DNA of 64,000 bases, taken from the NCBI GenBank assembly GCA_027081115.1, contig JALWLD010000057.1, positions 298,497 to 362,496 on the forward strand. Reading direction: 5' to 3'. Positions within the stretch are counted from its first letter, which is position 1. Each line of letters begins with the position of its first letter. Below the pieces are notes generated by a model. The model was not told the origin of the DNA. It saw only the letters and a program-made list of their open reading frames with translations, and did no database searches. Both the position numbers and the translations under genes were made by a program. Positions 8,083-17,347 of the stretch are shown piece after piece. The stretch is from Sulfurovum sp. Its GTDB lineage: Bacteria; Campylobacterota; Campylobacteria; Campylobacterales; Sulfurovaceae.

Positions 8083-9398
8083 AAAGCAAGAAAATGAGTA
8101 ATAGAAAAAACAAAGAACGTATTGCTATTGTGACAGCATTACGCACGCCTATGGCAAGAGCAGGTGGAAAATTCAAAGAGATGCAGGCAGATCAGCTGGG
8201 AGCCATACTCTTTCGTGAGTTGATGCTACGTTCCTCTATAGACTTTGATGAAGTAGATGAAGTGATCATAGGTAATGTGGCTCAACCTATCCATGCTGCC
8301 AACATTGCTCGAGTTATTGCGCTAAGGGCAGGATTTCCTGAATCTACCCCGGCACTAACGGTACATCGTAACTGTGCTTCAGGCATGGAGTCCATTACTA
8401 CTGCGGTTTCACGTATATATGCAGGAGAAGGCAAGGTGTATGTTTGTGGAGGTGTAGAATCCATGTCTAACATTCCTTTGGTCTATTCTGAGAAGATGAC
8501 CTCACTGTTTGGAAAACTTGCACGTTCAAAATCTGCTTTAGACAAAGTACGTACGCTTTTAGGTTTTAGACCGGCATTTTTAAAACCCATTGTAGGATTA
8601 ATGTCTGGTTTGACAGATCCTGTTTCCGGATTGCTCATGGGGAATACAGCTGAAGTATTGGCTCAGGATTTTGGTATAAGCAGAGAGGAACAGGATATGT
8701 TTGCTTTGCTGAGCCATCAAAAAGCAGCCAAGGCTAAAGAGAGTGGAAGATTTGCCAAAGAGAGTATGTCTGTGGTTTATGATACATACCTAGGAGAATA
8801 TCTGGACTATGATGATGGTATACGGGAAGGACAGACTTTAGAAAAATTAGCAAAACTCAGACCTTTTTTTGACAGAAAAAATGGTACGGTCACAGCAGGA
8901 AACTCCTCGCAGATCACAGATGCAGCGGCAGGTGTAGTTTTAATGTCTGAGAGCGAAGCAAAAAAAAGAGGTTTGGAGCCGTTGGGATATTTACGGGATT
9001 ATGCCTATGCGGGACTTGAACCTAAACGTATGGGCCTTGGACCTGTGTTTGCAACCCATACACTTTTTAAGCAGACAGGGCTGAGTATGGATGATATTGA
9101 GATCATAGAGATCAATGAAGCTTTTGCTGCGCAGGTCATTGCCTGTGAACGTGCCTTTGAGTCAGATACTTTTGCACAGAAACATTTAGGTAGAAAAAAA
9201 GCCTTAGGTAGGATAGACCCAGACATACTCAATGTAAACGGTGGTGCAGTAGCACTTGGCCACCCTGTAGGTATGACGGGAACACGACTGGTGCTTTCTG
9301 TACTGTATGAACTTCGGTTAAGAGGTCAACAGAGAGGTTTGGCAACCTTATGTATTGGTGGTGGGCAAGGTGCTGCACTGCTATTGGAGGTAGAGTGA
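8079..9398 (+). CDS. fadA: Acetyl-CoA C-acyltransferase (3-ketoacyl-CoA thiolase)
   Basis: A 439-residue thiolase that cleaves 3-ketoacyl-CoA with CoA to release acetyl-CoA. The nucleophilic Cys is in HRNCASGMES near residue 97; NEAFAAQ lies near 345, the catalytic His is in GHPVGMTGTR near 394, and the second Cys in CIGGGQG near 425, so all active-site residues are present. The length (about 50 residues over the minimal thiolase, with an insert RSKSALDKVRTLL to GLMSGLTDPVSG) resembles the FadI/trifunctional beta-subunit branch. ATGA overlap with fadD and a 1-base overlap with fadB indicate translational coupling. The fadI versus fadA name is not decided by sequence alone. Confidence 0.92.
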   Translation: MKSKKMSNRKNKERIAIVTALRTPMARAGGKFKEMQADQLGAILFRELMLRSSIDFDEVDEVIIGNVAQPIHAANIARVIALRAGFPESTPALTVHRNCASGMESITTAVSRIYAGEGKVYVCGGVESMSNIPLVYSEKMTSLFGKLARSKSALDKVRTLLGFRPAFLKPIVGLMSGLTDPVSGLLMGNTAEVLAQDFGISREEQDMFALLSHQKAAKAKESGRFAKESMSVVYDTYLGEYLDYDDGIREGQTLEKLAKLRPFFDRKNGTVTAGNSSQITDAAAGVVLMSESEAKKRGLEPLGYLRDYAYAGLEPKRMGLGPVFATHTLFKQTGLSMDDIEIIEINEAFAAQVIACERAFESDTFAQKHLGRKKALGRIDPDILNVNGGAVALGHPVGMTGTRLVLSVLYELRLRGQQRGLATLCIGGGQGAALLLEVE

Positions 9399-11512
9399 TG
9401 ATGTATTTTAACTTTGGTAAAGACGAAAGAGGTGTGGCAACACTTCTATTTGATACCCCTGAAAAACCTGTCAATGTACTCTGTTTTGATGCTTTGTATG
9501 AGCTGGAACAACAGATAAAAGAGATGCAAAATGACAGCAGTATCAACATGCTTTTTATAGAGAGTGCCAAAGAGACAGTGTTTATTGCCGGTGCGGATAT
9601 TAAAGAGATCAAAGCGTTTAAAGATGCTCATGAGACCATAGAAAAATTAAGCCACGGTCAAGAGATATTCAATAGCTTGGAAAAACTTCCTTTTCCTACG
9701 GTGGCTGTTATTGATGGTGCCTGTCTTGGTGGTGGTCTGGAGCTTGCTATGGCTTGTGACTACCGTTTGGCTACCAATGATGAGCATACACGTTTGGGGC
9801 TCGTTGAAGTAAGTCTGGGGATCATTCCTGGTTTAGGTGGGACACAACGATTGCCCAAGTTGGTAGGGTTTACCAAAGCCATTGAACTCATTACTGCTTC
9901 CAAACGTCTCAAAGCAGATAAAGCACTTAAGCTTGGTCTTGTAGATGCTTCTGTCCCTAGTGGCTACCTCGATTTTAAAAAAGAGGAGTTTACTAAAGAG
10001 ATACTTGCGGGGACATTGGAAAAGAGAGTTGCTAAAACACGACAAGGCATCAAGTGGTATGAAACCTTTGCACCTTTTAAAGTACTTATTGCCAATATGG
10101 CAAGAACACGAGTGAAGCAAAAAACAGCAGGACATTATCCTGCACCTTTACGTGCTATTGATGTGTTGGAAAAAACACTTTATATGCCACTTGAAGAGGG
10201 GCTGAAAGTAGAGATAGAAGTTTTTGAACCTCTTGCTACTTCCGCAATATCAAAAAATCTCATAGAACTCTTTTTTACTTCTGAAACGTTAAAGAAAGAG
10301 ACCTTTTCGAGAGCTAACCCGCGTGATATTGAATCTGCCACAGTAATGGGTGTAGGAACTATGGGTTCAGGTATTGCCTGGGCTTTGGCAAACAGAGATA
10401 TACCGGTAAGACTCGGTGCCAGAACGATGCAGAGTATTGCCAAGGCACTTTCAAAAATGATGAAAAGTTTTGGGCGTATTAAGAGAAGAGGACGCTTGAA
10501 TGAGAGAGAGATCGGTCTAAAGATGGACAGGGTGACCTATACGACTGATATGACAGGTTTGGGCTCTTCAGATATTGTGATAGAAGCAGTAAGTGAAGAC
10601 ACCAGCGTTAAAAATACAATTTATCGGATGCTAGAAGAGAGAGTTTCTGAAAATACGATTATCGCGACCAATACTTCTTCTCTTTCCATTACAAATCTTG
10701 TAAAAGGGACGGTACACCCTGAACGATTTATAGGCATGCACTTTTTTAACCCTGTTTCTCAGATGCCTCTGGTAGAAGTGATTGCAGGGGAAAAGACTTC
10801 AGCCAAGACCATAGCAACAGTAGTTGGTTTGGCAAAACGTTTAGGGAAAACACCTATAAAAGTGAGTGAGTGTGCAGGTTTCCTTGTGAACCGTACGCTT
10901 TTGCCGTATTTGAATGAAGCAGCCAAAATGTTTGAAGAGGGTGAGAGTATAGAACGTATAGATAAGGTACTGACAGGTTTTGGTATGCCGATGGGACCCT
11001 TCACTCTTGCTGATGAAGTAGGTATTGACATAGGAGTGAAAGTTTCTGACATCTTGTTTGAAGCTTATGGAGAACGTATGACTCCTGCATTGTTGCTTTC
11101 CGAAATGACAGAAAAAAACTGGTTGGGTAAAAAAACAGGGAGAGGGTTTTATGTGCATAAGGGAAGAGAAAAAAAAGTTCATGATGCGATGAAAAGATTG
11201 CAAAAACAAAGTACGCTACTTGATGAAAAGATCATTCTGGATAGAGCAATTCTGATCATGATCAATGAAGCAGCACGTTGTCTTGAGGAAAAGGTTATAG
11301 CCAATGCACGTTATTTGGATATGGCAATGGTTATGGGAACAGGATTTCCTGCATTCAGAGGTGGGTTGTTGCGGTATGCTGATAGTGAAGGGTTGTTATC
11401 GATAGTTAAAGGACTAAAGTCTCTTGAAAAAAACTATGGTTCCCGGTTTGCACCTGCTAAGCTACTGCTAGAGATGGTAGAAAAAAATAAAACGTTCTAT
11501 GGAGGTGTGTAA
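9398..11512 (+). CDS. fadB: Bifunctional enoyl-CoA hydratase / 3-hydroxyacyl-CoA dehydrogenase
   Basis: A 704-residue FadB/FadJ-type multienzyme. The N-terminal crotonase domain shows FIAGADIKEIKAF, DGACLGGGLELAMACDYRLA and LGLVEVSLGIIPGLGGTQR, including the two catalytic Glu positions. The dehydrogenase domain begins with an NAD-binding loop VMGVGTMGSGIAW near 317, then TNTSSLSIT, and the catalytic His in GMHFFNPVSQMPLVEVI; two C-terminal helical domains follow (ECAGFLVNR, GTGFPAFRGG). Start is ATG 9398 or 9401 after GGAGG; the longer frame from 9350 lies inside the thiolase. It ends in TAATG, overlapping fadE by one base. Confidence 0.93.
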   Translation: MMYFNFGKDERGVATLLFDTPEKPVNVLCFDALYELEQQIKEMQNDSSINMLFIESAKETVFIAGADIKEIKAFKDAHETIEKLSHGQEIFNSLEKLPFPTVAVIDGACLGGGLELAMACDYRLATNDEHTRLGLVEVSLGIIPGLGGTQRLPKLVGFTKAIELITASKRLKADKALKLGLVDASVPSGYLDFKKEEFTKEILAGTLEKRVAKTRQGIKWYETFAPFKVLIANMARTRVKQKTAGHYPAPLRAIDVLEKTLYMPLEEGLKVEIEVFEPLATSAISKNLIELFFTSETLKKETFSRANPRDIESATVMGVGTMGSGIAWALANRDIPVRLGARTMQSIAKALSKMMKSFGRIKRRGRLNEREIGLKMDRVTYTTDMTGLGSSDIVIEAVSEDTSVKNTIYRMLEERVSENTIIATNTSSLSITNLVKGTVHPERFIGMHFFNPVSQMPLVEVIAGEKTSAKTIATVVGLAKRLGKTPIKVSECAGFLVNRTLLPYLNEAAKMFEEGESIERIDKVLTGFGMPMGPFTLADEVGIDIGVKVSDILFEAYGERMTPALLLSEMTEKNWLGKKTGRGFYVHKGREKKVHDAMKRLQKQSTLLDEKIILDRAILIMINEAARCLEEKVIANARYLDMAMVMGTGFPAFRGGLLRYADSEGLLSIVKGLKSLEKNYGSRFAPAKLLLEMVEKNKTFYGGV

Positions 11513-13830
11513 TGCTATTTATTCTTTCTTTTCTGCTGGTTTTCTTAGTATTGGGCTATTTCTCAGTATCACTATGGGTATGGTTTGCCTCTTTTGCGGT
11601 TTTTCTTTTACTCTGCAAAGCTTCCTTTTTATGGTGGATCATTGTTATTGCCTTGGCTGTAATACTACTGTCTAAAGAGATACGTATCAAAGTAATCACA
11701 ACGCCTCTCTTTAGTTTTTTAAAGAAAAAAGGTTTGCTTCCTAAAATTTCTGAAACAGAAAAGACAGCACTTAGAGCAGGTGATGTATGGGTGGAGGGAG
11801 AGCTTTTTTCAGGAAAACCTGATTTTAAAAAGATCTTTGACAACCCCTATCCCAAATTGAGTTCACAGGAGCAGTCATTTATTGATAATGAAGTGAATAT
11901 TGTCTGTAGTATGACTTCTGACTGGGAAGTGTTTGAAACACGTGATCTGTCTCAAGAGGTATGGAAGTATTTAAAAGAGAAGAAATTTCTGGGGATGATT
12001 ATTCCCAAAGAGTATGGTGGACTGGGATTTTCAGCGTATGGACACTCCTGTGTCATAGAAAAACTGGCATCTCATTCTCAAGTACTTGCCATTACGGTAA
12101 TGGTACCTAACTCTTTGGGACCGGCTGAACTGCTTTTACATTATGGTTTAGAAGAACAGAAAAAATATTATCTACCAAGGTTGGCGGATGGTCTTGATAT
12201 CCCCTGTTTTGCTCTAACTGAATCTGAAGCGGGTTCTGATGCAGGTTCTATACAGTCTGAAGGTGTGATTTTTAAAGATGAGAATGGCGATACAAAGATA
12301 CGGTTGAACTTTGAAAAACGTTACATTACACTCTCTTCCATTGCTACGGTTATTGGTTTGGCTTTTGTCCTGAAAGATCCTGAAGGAATTCTTGGTCAAG
12401 AAAAAGAATTAGGTATTACCTGTGCTTTGGTCAAGGCAAAAAGCAAAGGTATTGATCAAAGTAAACGACATGATCCTATGAATGTACCTTTTGTAAATGC
12501 ACCTCTGCTTGGTAAAGATGTCATTATAGGCATAAATGATGTCATAGGTGGAGAAGATGGGTTAGGAAAAGGTTGGCAGATGTTGATGGAATCACTTGCT
12601 GTGGGACGAGGTATTTCACTTCCTTCTACTTCTACGGGTGGTTCAAAACTCGCAACCTATGTGGCTGTAACCTATGCTGTGGTACGTTACCAGTTTGGAC
12701 TCAGTATTGGAAAGTTTGAAGGTATTGCTGAAGTGTTGGGACGTTTGGGTGCAAGTACCTATATGCTTGATGCTGCAAAGACCTTTACTTTGGGTGCTAT
12801 TGATGCAGGTTCCAAACCGGCAGTTGCCAATGCCATTATGAAATATCAGAGTACAGAGATGTTTCGTAAAAATGTGATGGATGCAATGGATATACAAGGG
12901 GGAGCAGCTATCTCCCGAGGTCCAAGAAATCTGCTTGCTCATGCGTATTTTGGTGCACCTGTTGCCATTACTGTTGAGGGTGCCAATATTATGACACGTA
13001 CACTCATTATGTTCGGGCAGGGAATGATACGTTGCCATCCTTATGCCTATGCACAGATAGAGGCATTGGAACAAGGAGATATCAAATCTTTTGACAGACT
13101 TCTTTTTTCTCATATAGAACATGTGGTCCGTAATAAAGTACGTACTATAGTTCTTTCATTAACAAGAGGATATCTACATCCTTCCGTGAATCAAGGTAAG
13201 ACAAAACGTTATGAACAGAAACTTGCTTGGGCTTCTGCAAAGTTTGCATTTTTCTCTGATATTGCTTTAGCTTTGATGGGTGCTTCTTTAAAACGAAGAG
13301 AGTCTGTTTCAGGACGATTTGGAGATATCTTGGCACAGATGTATTTCATAACGGCGGCACTCAAACGTTTTGAAGTTGAAGGTTCTTTAGAGAGTGATGA
13401 GGTTCTTTTGCACGTTGCTGTAGAAGATGCTTTTGGAAAGATTGACCTTGCCTTTAGAGGTATGCTTGAAAATTTGGCACCGGGTATTTTAGGTGTACCG
13501 TTTAAATTTTTAGCCTATTGTTCCCGTCTAAATCCTATGGGAGAGACACTTAAAGACAGTGATCTGCATAAGATTGCTGTTTTACTGAGTGAAGAAGACA
13601 ATGTACGCGAACGGGTTTGTGCAAATATTTATATGGGAGAACGGCTAAAACAACTTTTTGAAGCTACCCATAAAATGCAACATATAAAAGAGATACTTGG
13701 TAGAGAAAAAAATGGAGAATCTTTAACAAAAGAAGAGCAAAGAGTACTTCAAGAGGCTAGAATTTTGCAGCGTGAGATCATTACAGTAGATTCATTTAGC
13801 CATGATATGTATATGCGTAGAAAGGGCTAG
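11512..13830 (+). CDS. fadE: Membrane-anchored acyl-CoA dehydrogenase
   Basis: A 772-residue enzyme that forms trans-2-enoyl-CoA from acyl-CoA with FAD. As in E. coli FadE (814 residues) the N-terminus carries two or three hydrophobic segments (about 1-55), then a dehydrogenase core: CFALTESEAGSDAGS (FAD-binding), GRGISLPSTSTGG, QGGAAISRGPRN, and the catalytic Glu in VEGANIMTRTLI. A C-terminal DUF1974-type extension follows to the end. The gene completes the four-step beta-oxidation cycle with its upstream neighbours. No etfA or etfB (electron-transfer flavoprotein) is in the window; they must lie elsewhere. Stop and next start are separated by 2 bases. Confidence 0.92.
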   Translation: MLFILSFLLVFLVLGYFSVSLWVWFASFAVFLLLCKASFLWWIIVIALAVILLSKEIRIKVITTPLFSFLKKKGLLPKISETEKTALRAGDVWVEGELFSGKPDFKKIFDNPYPKLSSQEQSFIDNEVNIVCSMTSDWEVFETRDLSQEVWKYLKEKKFLGMIIPKEYGGLGFSAYGHSCVIEKLASHSQVLAITVMVPNSLGPAELLLHYGLEEQKKYYLPRLADGLDIPCFALTESEAGSDAGSIQSEGVIFKDENGDTKIRLNFEKRYITLSSIATVIGLAFVLKDPEGILGQEKELGITCALVKAKSKGIDQSKRHDPMNVPFVNAPLLGKDVIIGINDVIGGEDGLGKGWQMLMESLAVGRGISLPSTSTGGSKLATYVAVTYAVVRYQFGLSIGKFEGIAEVLGRLGASTYMLDAAKTFTLGAIDAGSKPAVANAIMKYQSTEMFRKNVMDAMDIQGGAAISRGPRNLLAHAYFGAPVAITVEGANIMTRTLIMFGQGMIRCHPYAYAQIEALEQGDIKSFDRLLFSHIEHVVRNKVRTIVLSLTRGYLHPSVNQGKTKRYEQKLAWASAKFAFFSDIALALMGASLKRRESVSGRFGDILAQMYFITAALKRFEVEGSLESDEVLLHVAVEDAFGKIDLAFRGMLENLAPGILGVPFKFLAYCSRLNPMGETLKDSDLHKIAVLLSEEDNVRERVCANIYMGERLKQLFEATHKMQHIKEILGREKNGESLTKEEQRVLQEARILQREIITVDSFSHDMYMRRKG

Positions 13831-13832
13831 GG

Positions 13833-15959
13833 ATGGGTTTGATGTTTGGTCTCTCTTCTGTTTTGATTGGTTCTGTTACTAAAATCACAGGTGCCAATAT
13901 TAATATTACAGGAGAAGAGGTACCTGACTCTCCTGTACTTTTTGTTGCCAATCACTTTACACGTTTTGAAACCTTTTTACTCCCTTATATCCTCTATGAA
14001 AAGTATGGACGTACTTCTCGTTCTTTGGCAGATGATTCTGTATTTGTAGGAACATTGGGAAAATTTATGCGTCGACTGGGAACCATTTCCAATAAAAACA
14101 AAGCACGTGACTCTATTATCATTGAAGATCTTCTCAAGGGGATTTCTGATTGGGTTATTTACCCTGAAGGATATATGGTCAAGAATAAACGAATCACTTT
14201 TGACAATAATGAATTTTGTACACACTCCCCACTAAGAGAAGGTCCTATTCATACGGGGGCAGCTGTGATGGCTCTGAAGACCAGGCTGGCACAGTATCGA
14301 GCACAATACAACCATGTAGACCAACATAAACAGTTCTGTTCCTCTATGGGTGTTGATGCAAGTTGTATGAATCAAGGTTTGGAATTGAAGATAGTACCGG
14401 TGTCTATAACCTATTATCCTATCCGACCCGGTGAAAACAGACTCTTGACACTACTAGATAAAATTTTTCATTTGAGAAATACCCGGTTTTTTGAAGAATT
14501 GGAGATAGAGATCAATCTTTTGACGGACGCACAGATCAATATGCATTTTGGAGAAGCGATCACTCTGGATACGTATCTTAGTGAATTTATGCAGGATGAG
14601 CAAACACTCTATAATAAAGAGAAACTGAATGAAGCCATCGATAAGCAAAGAAAGGTATTGACCCGTGATGTCATGCGCCGGGTCTATTCTCAAATGCAGA
14701 TTCATTTCGATCATCTTTTTATCTTATCATTAATGACGATGCCCAGTTTGAAAGTCTGCCCTTCCTATTTGAGAACATTGATCTATAAAAATTCTCGTTC
14801 ATTGCGTATATTCTGTGAATACAATTTACATCCGGAACTTAAAAATGAGCTCTTTAAACTGATCCTGGATGAATCCTATGGACCATTTGTTTCGGCTATT
14901 GAACTGGCAATCAGACAAAAGATCCTCTTTGAAGACAGTGAGGGAGAGTATCTTTTTGACAGAACAAGACTGGAAAAAGAGTACCCGTTCCATACAGTAC
15001 GTGTCGAAAACACGCTACAGGTAATCTTAAATGAAATTCGCTGGCAGGAGCCTATTGTAAAGATGGCTGAAGAGAACAGTAAATTTAGTGAAGATCAATT
15101 GCGAGAAGACAACTTTGAACACTTGCGTAGAAAGTCATGGGAACACTTTGAAGAGGAGTATCAGACACACTTAGGACGCAAGCCCCATCAGGAGGATGTG
15201 GGTGCACCTATTATCCTTTATGACCCTTCTTTTGAATCGGGTGTGGTCTTTGCACATGGATATATGGCAGCTCCAAGAGAGATACAGACCCTTGCAGAGT
15301 ATCTGTTTAGAAAACATATCAATGTGTATGTCCCCAGGCTTAGAGGTCACGGGAGTAGCCCTGAAGCACTTTTAACTGTACAGACCAGTGATTGGGAGCT
15401 TGATTTTCAGAGGGCTTTTACGGCTATGAGACAGGTATGTAACAAAGTGTTTATCGGTGGTTTTTCAACGGGTGGTCTATTGGCACTTATCCATGCAGCA
15501 CAATACAGGGTCGATGGTGTAATAGCACTGAATTCTGCTTTAAAATTACATGACCTTCGTGTCTCCTATGTTGTACCGACACTGTACTTTTTTAATGAGA
15601 TGATTTCTCATCTCAAAGCAAAAGGTATTATGGAGTGGATAGACAATTCTCATACTGAACAGCCTGAAGTAAATTATCATAAACACCCCTTGTCATCTGT
15701 TTCGCAACTTGAAAAGATAATGTCTAAAACACAAAAGACACTAAAAAATGTAAAAGCACCTATACTTGTCATACAGGGAGACAATGATCCGACAGTAAAA
15801 CGAGAGAGTGCAAAACTTATCTATGATGGTGTAAATTCTAAAGATAAACAGTTGATGATACTACCGAGAACACGGCATAGCATCTTGGCTGATGAGGGTT
15901 GTGATGAGGTATTTTCAGCCATTTATCATTTTATTGACTCACATAGCAAGGAAGCATAA
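13833..15959 (+). CDS. Fusion: PlsC-like acyltransferase + alpha/beta hydrolase
   Basis: A 708-residue two-domain protein. Residues 1-130 resemble glycerolipid acyltransferases: the H-X4-D motif appears as NHFTRFE near residue 39, with Glu in place of Asp, and YPEGYM near 109-114 corresponds to the conserved P-E-G block. A helical middle (about 250-450) is unassigned. Residues 455-708 form an alpha/beta hydrolase: oxyanion HGYMAAP near 474, nucleophile elbow GGFSTGGLL near 543, acid residue in GDNDPTV near 649 and His in TRHSIL near 680. It could move acyl groups between lipids and CoA or free acids in support of the fad operon, an inference from position. It begins 2 bases after fadE. Confidence 0.82.
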   Translation: MGLMFGLSSVLIGSVTKITGANINITGEEVPDSPVLFVANHFTRFETFLLPYILYEKYGRTSRSLADDSVFVGTLGKFMRRLGTISNKNKARDSIIIEDLLKGISDWVIYPEGYMVKNKRITFDNNEFCTHSPLREGPIHTGAAVMALKTRLAQYRAQYNHVDQHKQFCSSMGVDASCMNQGLELKIVPVSITYYPIRPGENRLLTLLDKIFHLRNTRFFEELEIEINLLTDAQINMHFGEAITLDTYLSEFMQDEQTLYNKEKLNEAIDKQRKVLTRDVMRRVYSQMQIHFDHLFILSLMTMPSLKVCPSYLRTLIYKNSRSLRIFCEYNLHPELKNELFKLILDESYGPFVSAIELAIRQKILFEDSEGEYLFDRTRLEKEYPFHTVRVENTLQVILNEIRWQEPIVKMAEENSKFSEDQLREDNFEHLRRKSWEHFEEEYQTHLGRKPHQEDVGAPIILYDPSFESGVVFAHGYMAAPREIQTLAEYLFRKHINVYVPRLRGHGSSPEALLTVQTSDWELDFQRAFTAMRQVCNKVFIGGFSTGGLLALIHAAQYRVDGVIALNSALKLHDLRVSYVVPTLYFFNEMISHLKAKGIMEWIDNSHTEQPEVNYHKHPLSSVSQLEKIMSKTQKTLKNVKAPILVIQGDNDPTVKRESAKLIYDGVNSKDKQLMILPRTRHSILADEGCDEVFSAIYHFIDSHSKEA

Positions 15960-16004
15960 AATAGTTATGATATGATTGCAAAACTAGCTGAAGAAAGAGT
16001 AAAT

Positions 16005-16466
16005 ATGGATAGATGTTATTGTAAAAGTGGATTAAAATTTTCAGAGTGTTGTGAGCCTATCTTGCGAGTAGAGCAGATTGCACCTTCTGCTTTGGCGCTG
16101 ATGCGATCTCGTTATTGTGCCTATTGTCTGGGAGATGTAAATTACCTTCAGGCAACAACCCATGATCATACATGGACAGATGAAGAACTTAAGTTCATAC
16201 AAGACTGGGCTGACAACAGTTTTTGGCAACATCTTGAAATTGTAAATTCGGGTTATGATACGGTAGAGTTCAAGGCGTATTATATTTTTGAGAAAAAACA
16301 GCACGTCCATCATGAAAAATCACTGTTTAAAATAGTCAATGACATGTGGAAATATGTCGATGGCGAAGTGATGGAAGATAAAGTGACATTCTTGAGAAAT
16401 GAACCATGTATTTGTGGGTCTGGCTTAAAATACAAACGTTGCTGTTTTAAGAAGATAGAAAATTAA
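16005..16466 (+). CDS. YchJ family protein with two SEC-C zinc motifs
   Basis: A 153-residue protein starting at MDRCYCKSG, preceded by GAAGAAAGAG; the longer frame from 15972 is less like the family. It has an N-terminal SEC-C motif (CYCKSGLKFSECC), the YchJ hallmark LMRSRYCAYCLGDVNYL near 40-56, and a C-terminal SEC-C (CICGSGLKYKRCC). SEC-C modules bind one zinc through Cys/His and occur in SecA tails and many accessory proteins. YchJ itself has no firm biochemical role. It lies 45 bases downstream of the hydrolase fusion and overlaps the end of the convergent hydrolase gene by 20 bases. Confidence 0.88.
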   Translation: MDRCYCKSGLKFSECCEPILRVEQIAPSALALMRSRYCAYCLGDVNYLQATTHDHTWTDEELKFIQDWADNSFWQHLEIVNSGYDTVEFKAYYIFEKKQHVHHEKSLFKIVNDMWKYVDGEVMEDKVTFLRNEPCICGSGLKYKRCCFKKIEN

Positions 16467-17295
16467 GCAGATCTTTGACCACCTTTTTATCGTCAAGTAT
16501 ACTTCGATGACCTAATTCTTCTGTTGTTATTAGCTTTGCACAAGGCCACATTTTAAGAATCTGCCTAGAGTGTTCTATACCTATCTCTTTATCGTCTTTA
16601 TCATGAAACAGTAAGGTTGGCACGCAGAAATTACTTTGTACAATATTTTGCCAGTTTTTTCCATATTTTCCAAAATGCTTTTTGTTTGTTTGCCATGTGT
16701 AGTTTCGCATATTTTTTATAAGTTCTTTTTTTATGCCAAAATGTACAGCAAATTTATCGGCTACCGAAGATATATCATGAATAGGTGCTATAAAAACCAG
16801 TCTTTTAGTTTGCAGACCCAGTTTTGAAGCTACTGTGACTGCTGCTGCACCAAAAGAGTGTGCCACAATGCACTCAACTCTGCCAACTTCTTCCAAACTG
16901 GCTCTTACTGCATCGGCCCATGTTGCCAGGTCTGCAAATTTTTTTTGACTTTTCCCATGTCTTGGTGCATCATAGCTGATAACAGAGTAGCCCTGTTTTA
17001 ATAGACTGTGGATAATAAGGCTCATCGATCTTGAGGTGGTAGACCAGCCGTGTACCAAGAGTACTTGTGGGACTTCTTTTCTCCCCCAGCGATATCCTTG
17101 AAGTATCCAATCATCGTAGAGTGTGATGGTGAATTGTTCAGCTTTAGGCAGAGGTACTTCGTCTCTATTCTTACGTGTGGTATTGACAGGGTAGTGAAAA
17201 AGTTTGTGTGCTGAGTAGACAGCCAATTTGGGGAAAAGGATAGAAAGAAGGAAAAAATAAAAACGGATTAATTTAAGTTGCCATTGACTATGCAT
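16447..17295 (-). CDS. Alpha/beta hydrolase
   Basis: A 282-residue protein starting at MHSQWQLK after an AGAGGAG ribosome site; the longer frame to 17391 has no such site. An N-terminal hydrophobic helix (about 7-25) suggests membrane anchoring. The hydrolase core shows VLLVHGWSTTSRS (oxyanion region), the nucleophile elbow VAHSFGAAAVTVA, an acid residue at HDKDDKEIG, and His in EELGHRSIL. The substrate is unknown; such single-domain enzymes are commonly esterases or lipases. Its 3' end overlaps ychJ by 20 bases. It diverges from rlmH with about 50 bases between them. Confidence 0.82.
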   Translation of the reverse strand: MHSQWQLKLIRFYFFLLSILFPKLAVYSAHKLFHYPVNTTRKNRDEVPLPKAEQFTITLYDDWILQGYRWGRKEVPQVLLVHGWSTTSRSMSLIIHSLLKQGYSVISYDAPRHGKSQKKFADLATWADAVRASLEEVGRVECIVAHSFGAAAVTVASKLGLQTKRLVFIAPIHDISSVADKFAVHFGIKKELIKNMRNYTWQTNKKHFGKYGKNWQNIVQSNFCVPTLLFHDKDDKEIGIEHSRQILKMWPCAKLITTEELGHRSILDDKKVVKDLLNFLSS

Positions 17296-17313
17296 TATAT
17301 CTCCTCTACACTT

Positions 17314-17322
17314 TGCTATAAT
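17314..17322 (+). promoter_or_regulatory. Extended -10 (TGCTATAAT) upstream of rlmH
   Basis: TGCTATAAT lies 26 bases before the rlmH start with no evident -35, matching the extended -10 style of Campylobacterota housekeeping promoters. The same nine bases recur upstream of uvrA, the YqiA-like gene and the thioredoxin gene. Confidence 0.6.
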
Positions 17323-17347
17323 TCTACCATTCATTTGTGGAGTAAGT

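Noticed and set aside
9350-9400. Upstream extension of the fadB frame inside the thiolase gene
   Set aside because: Its sequence (WWWARCC) is unlike FadB and it overlaps the catalytic end of the thiolase; the coupled ATG at 9398/9401 after GGAGG is better.
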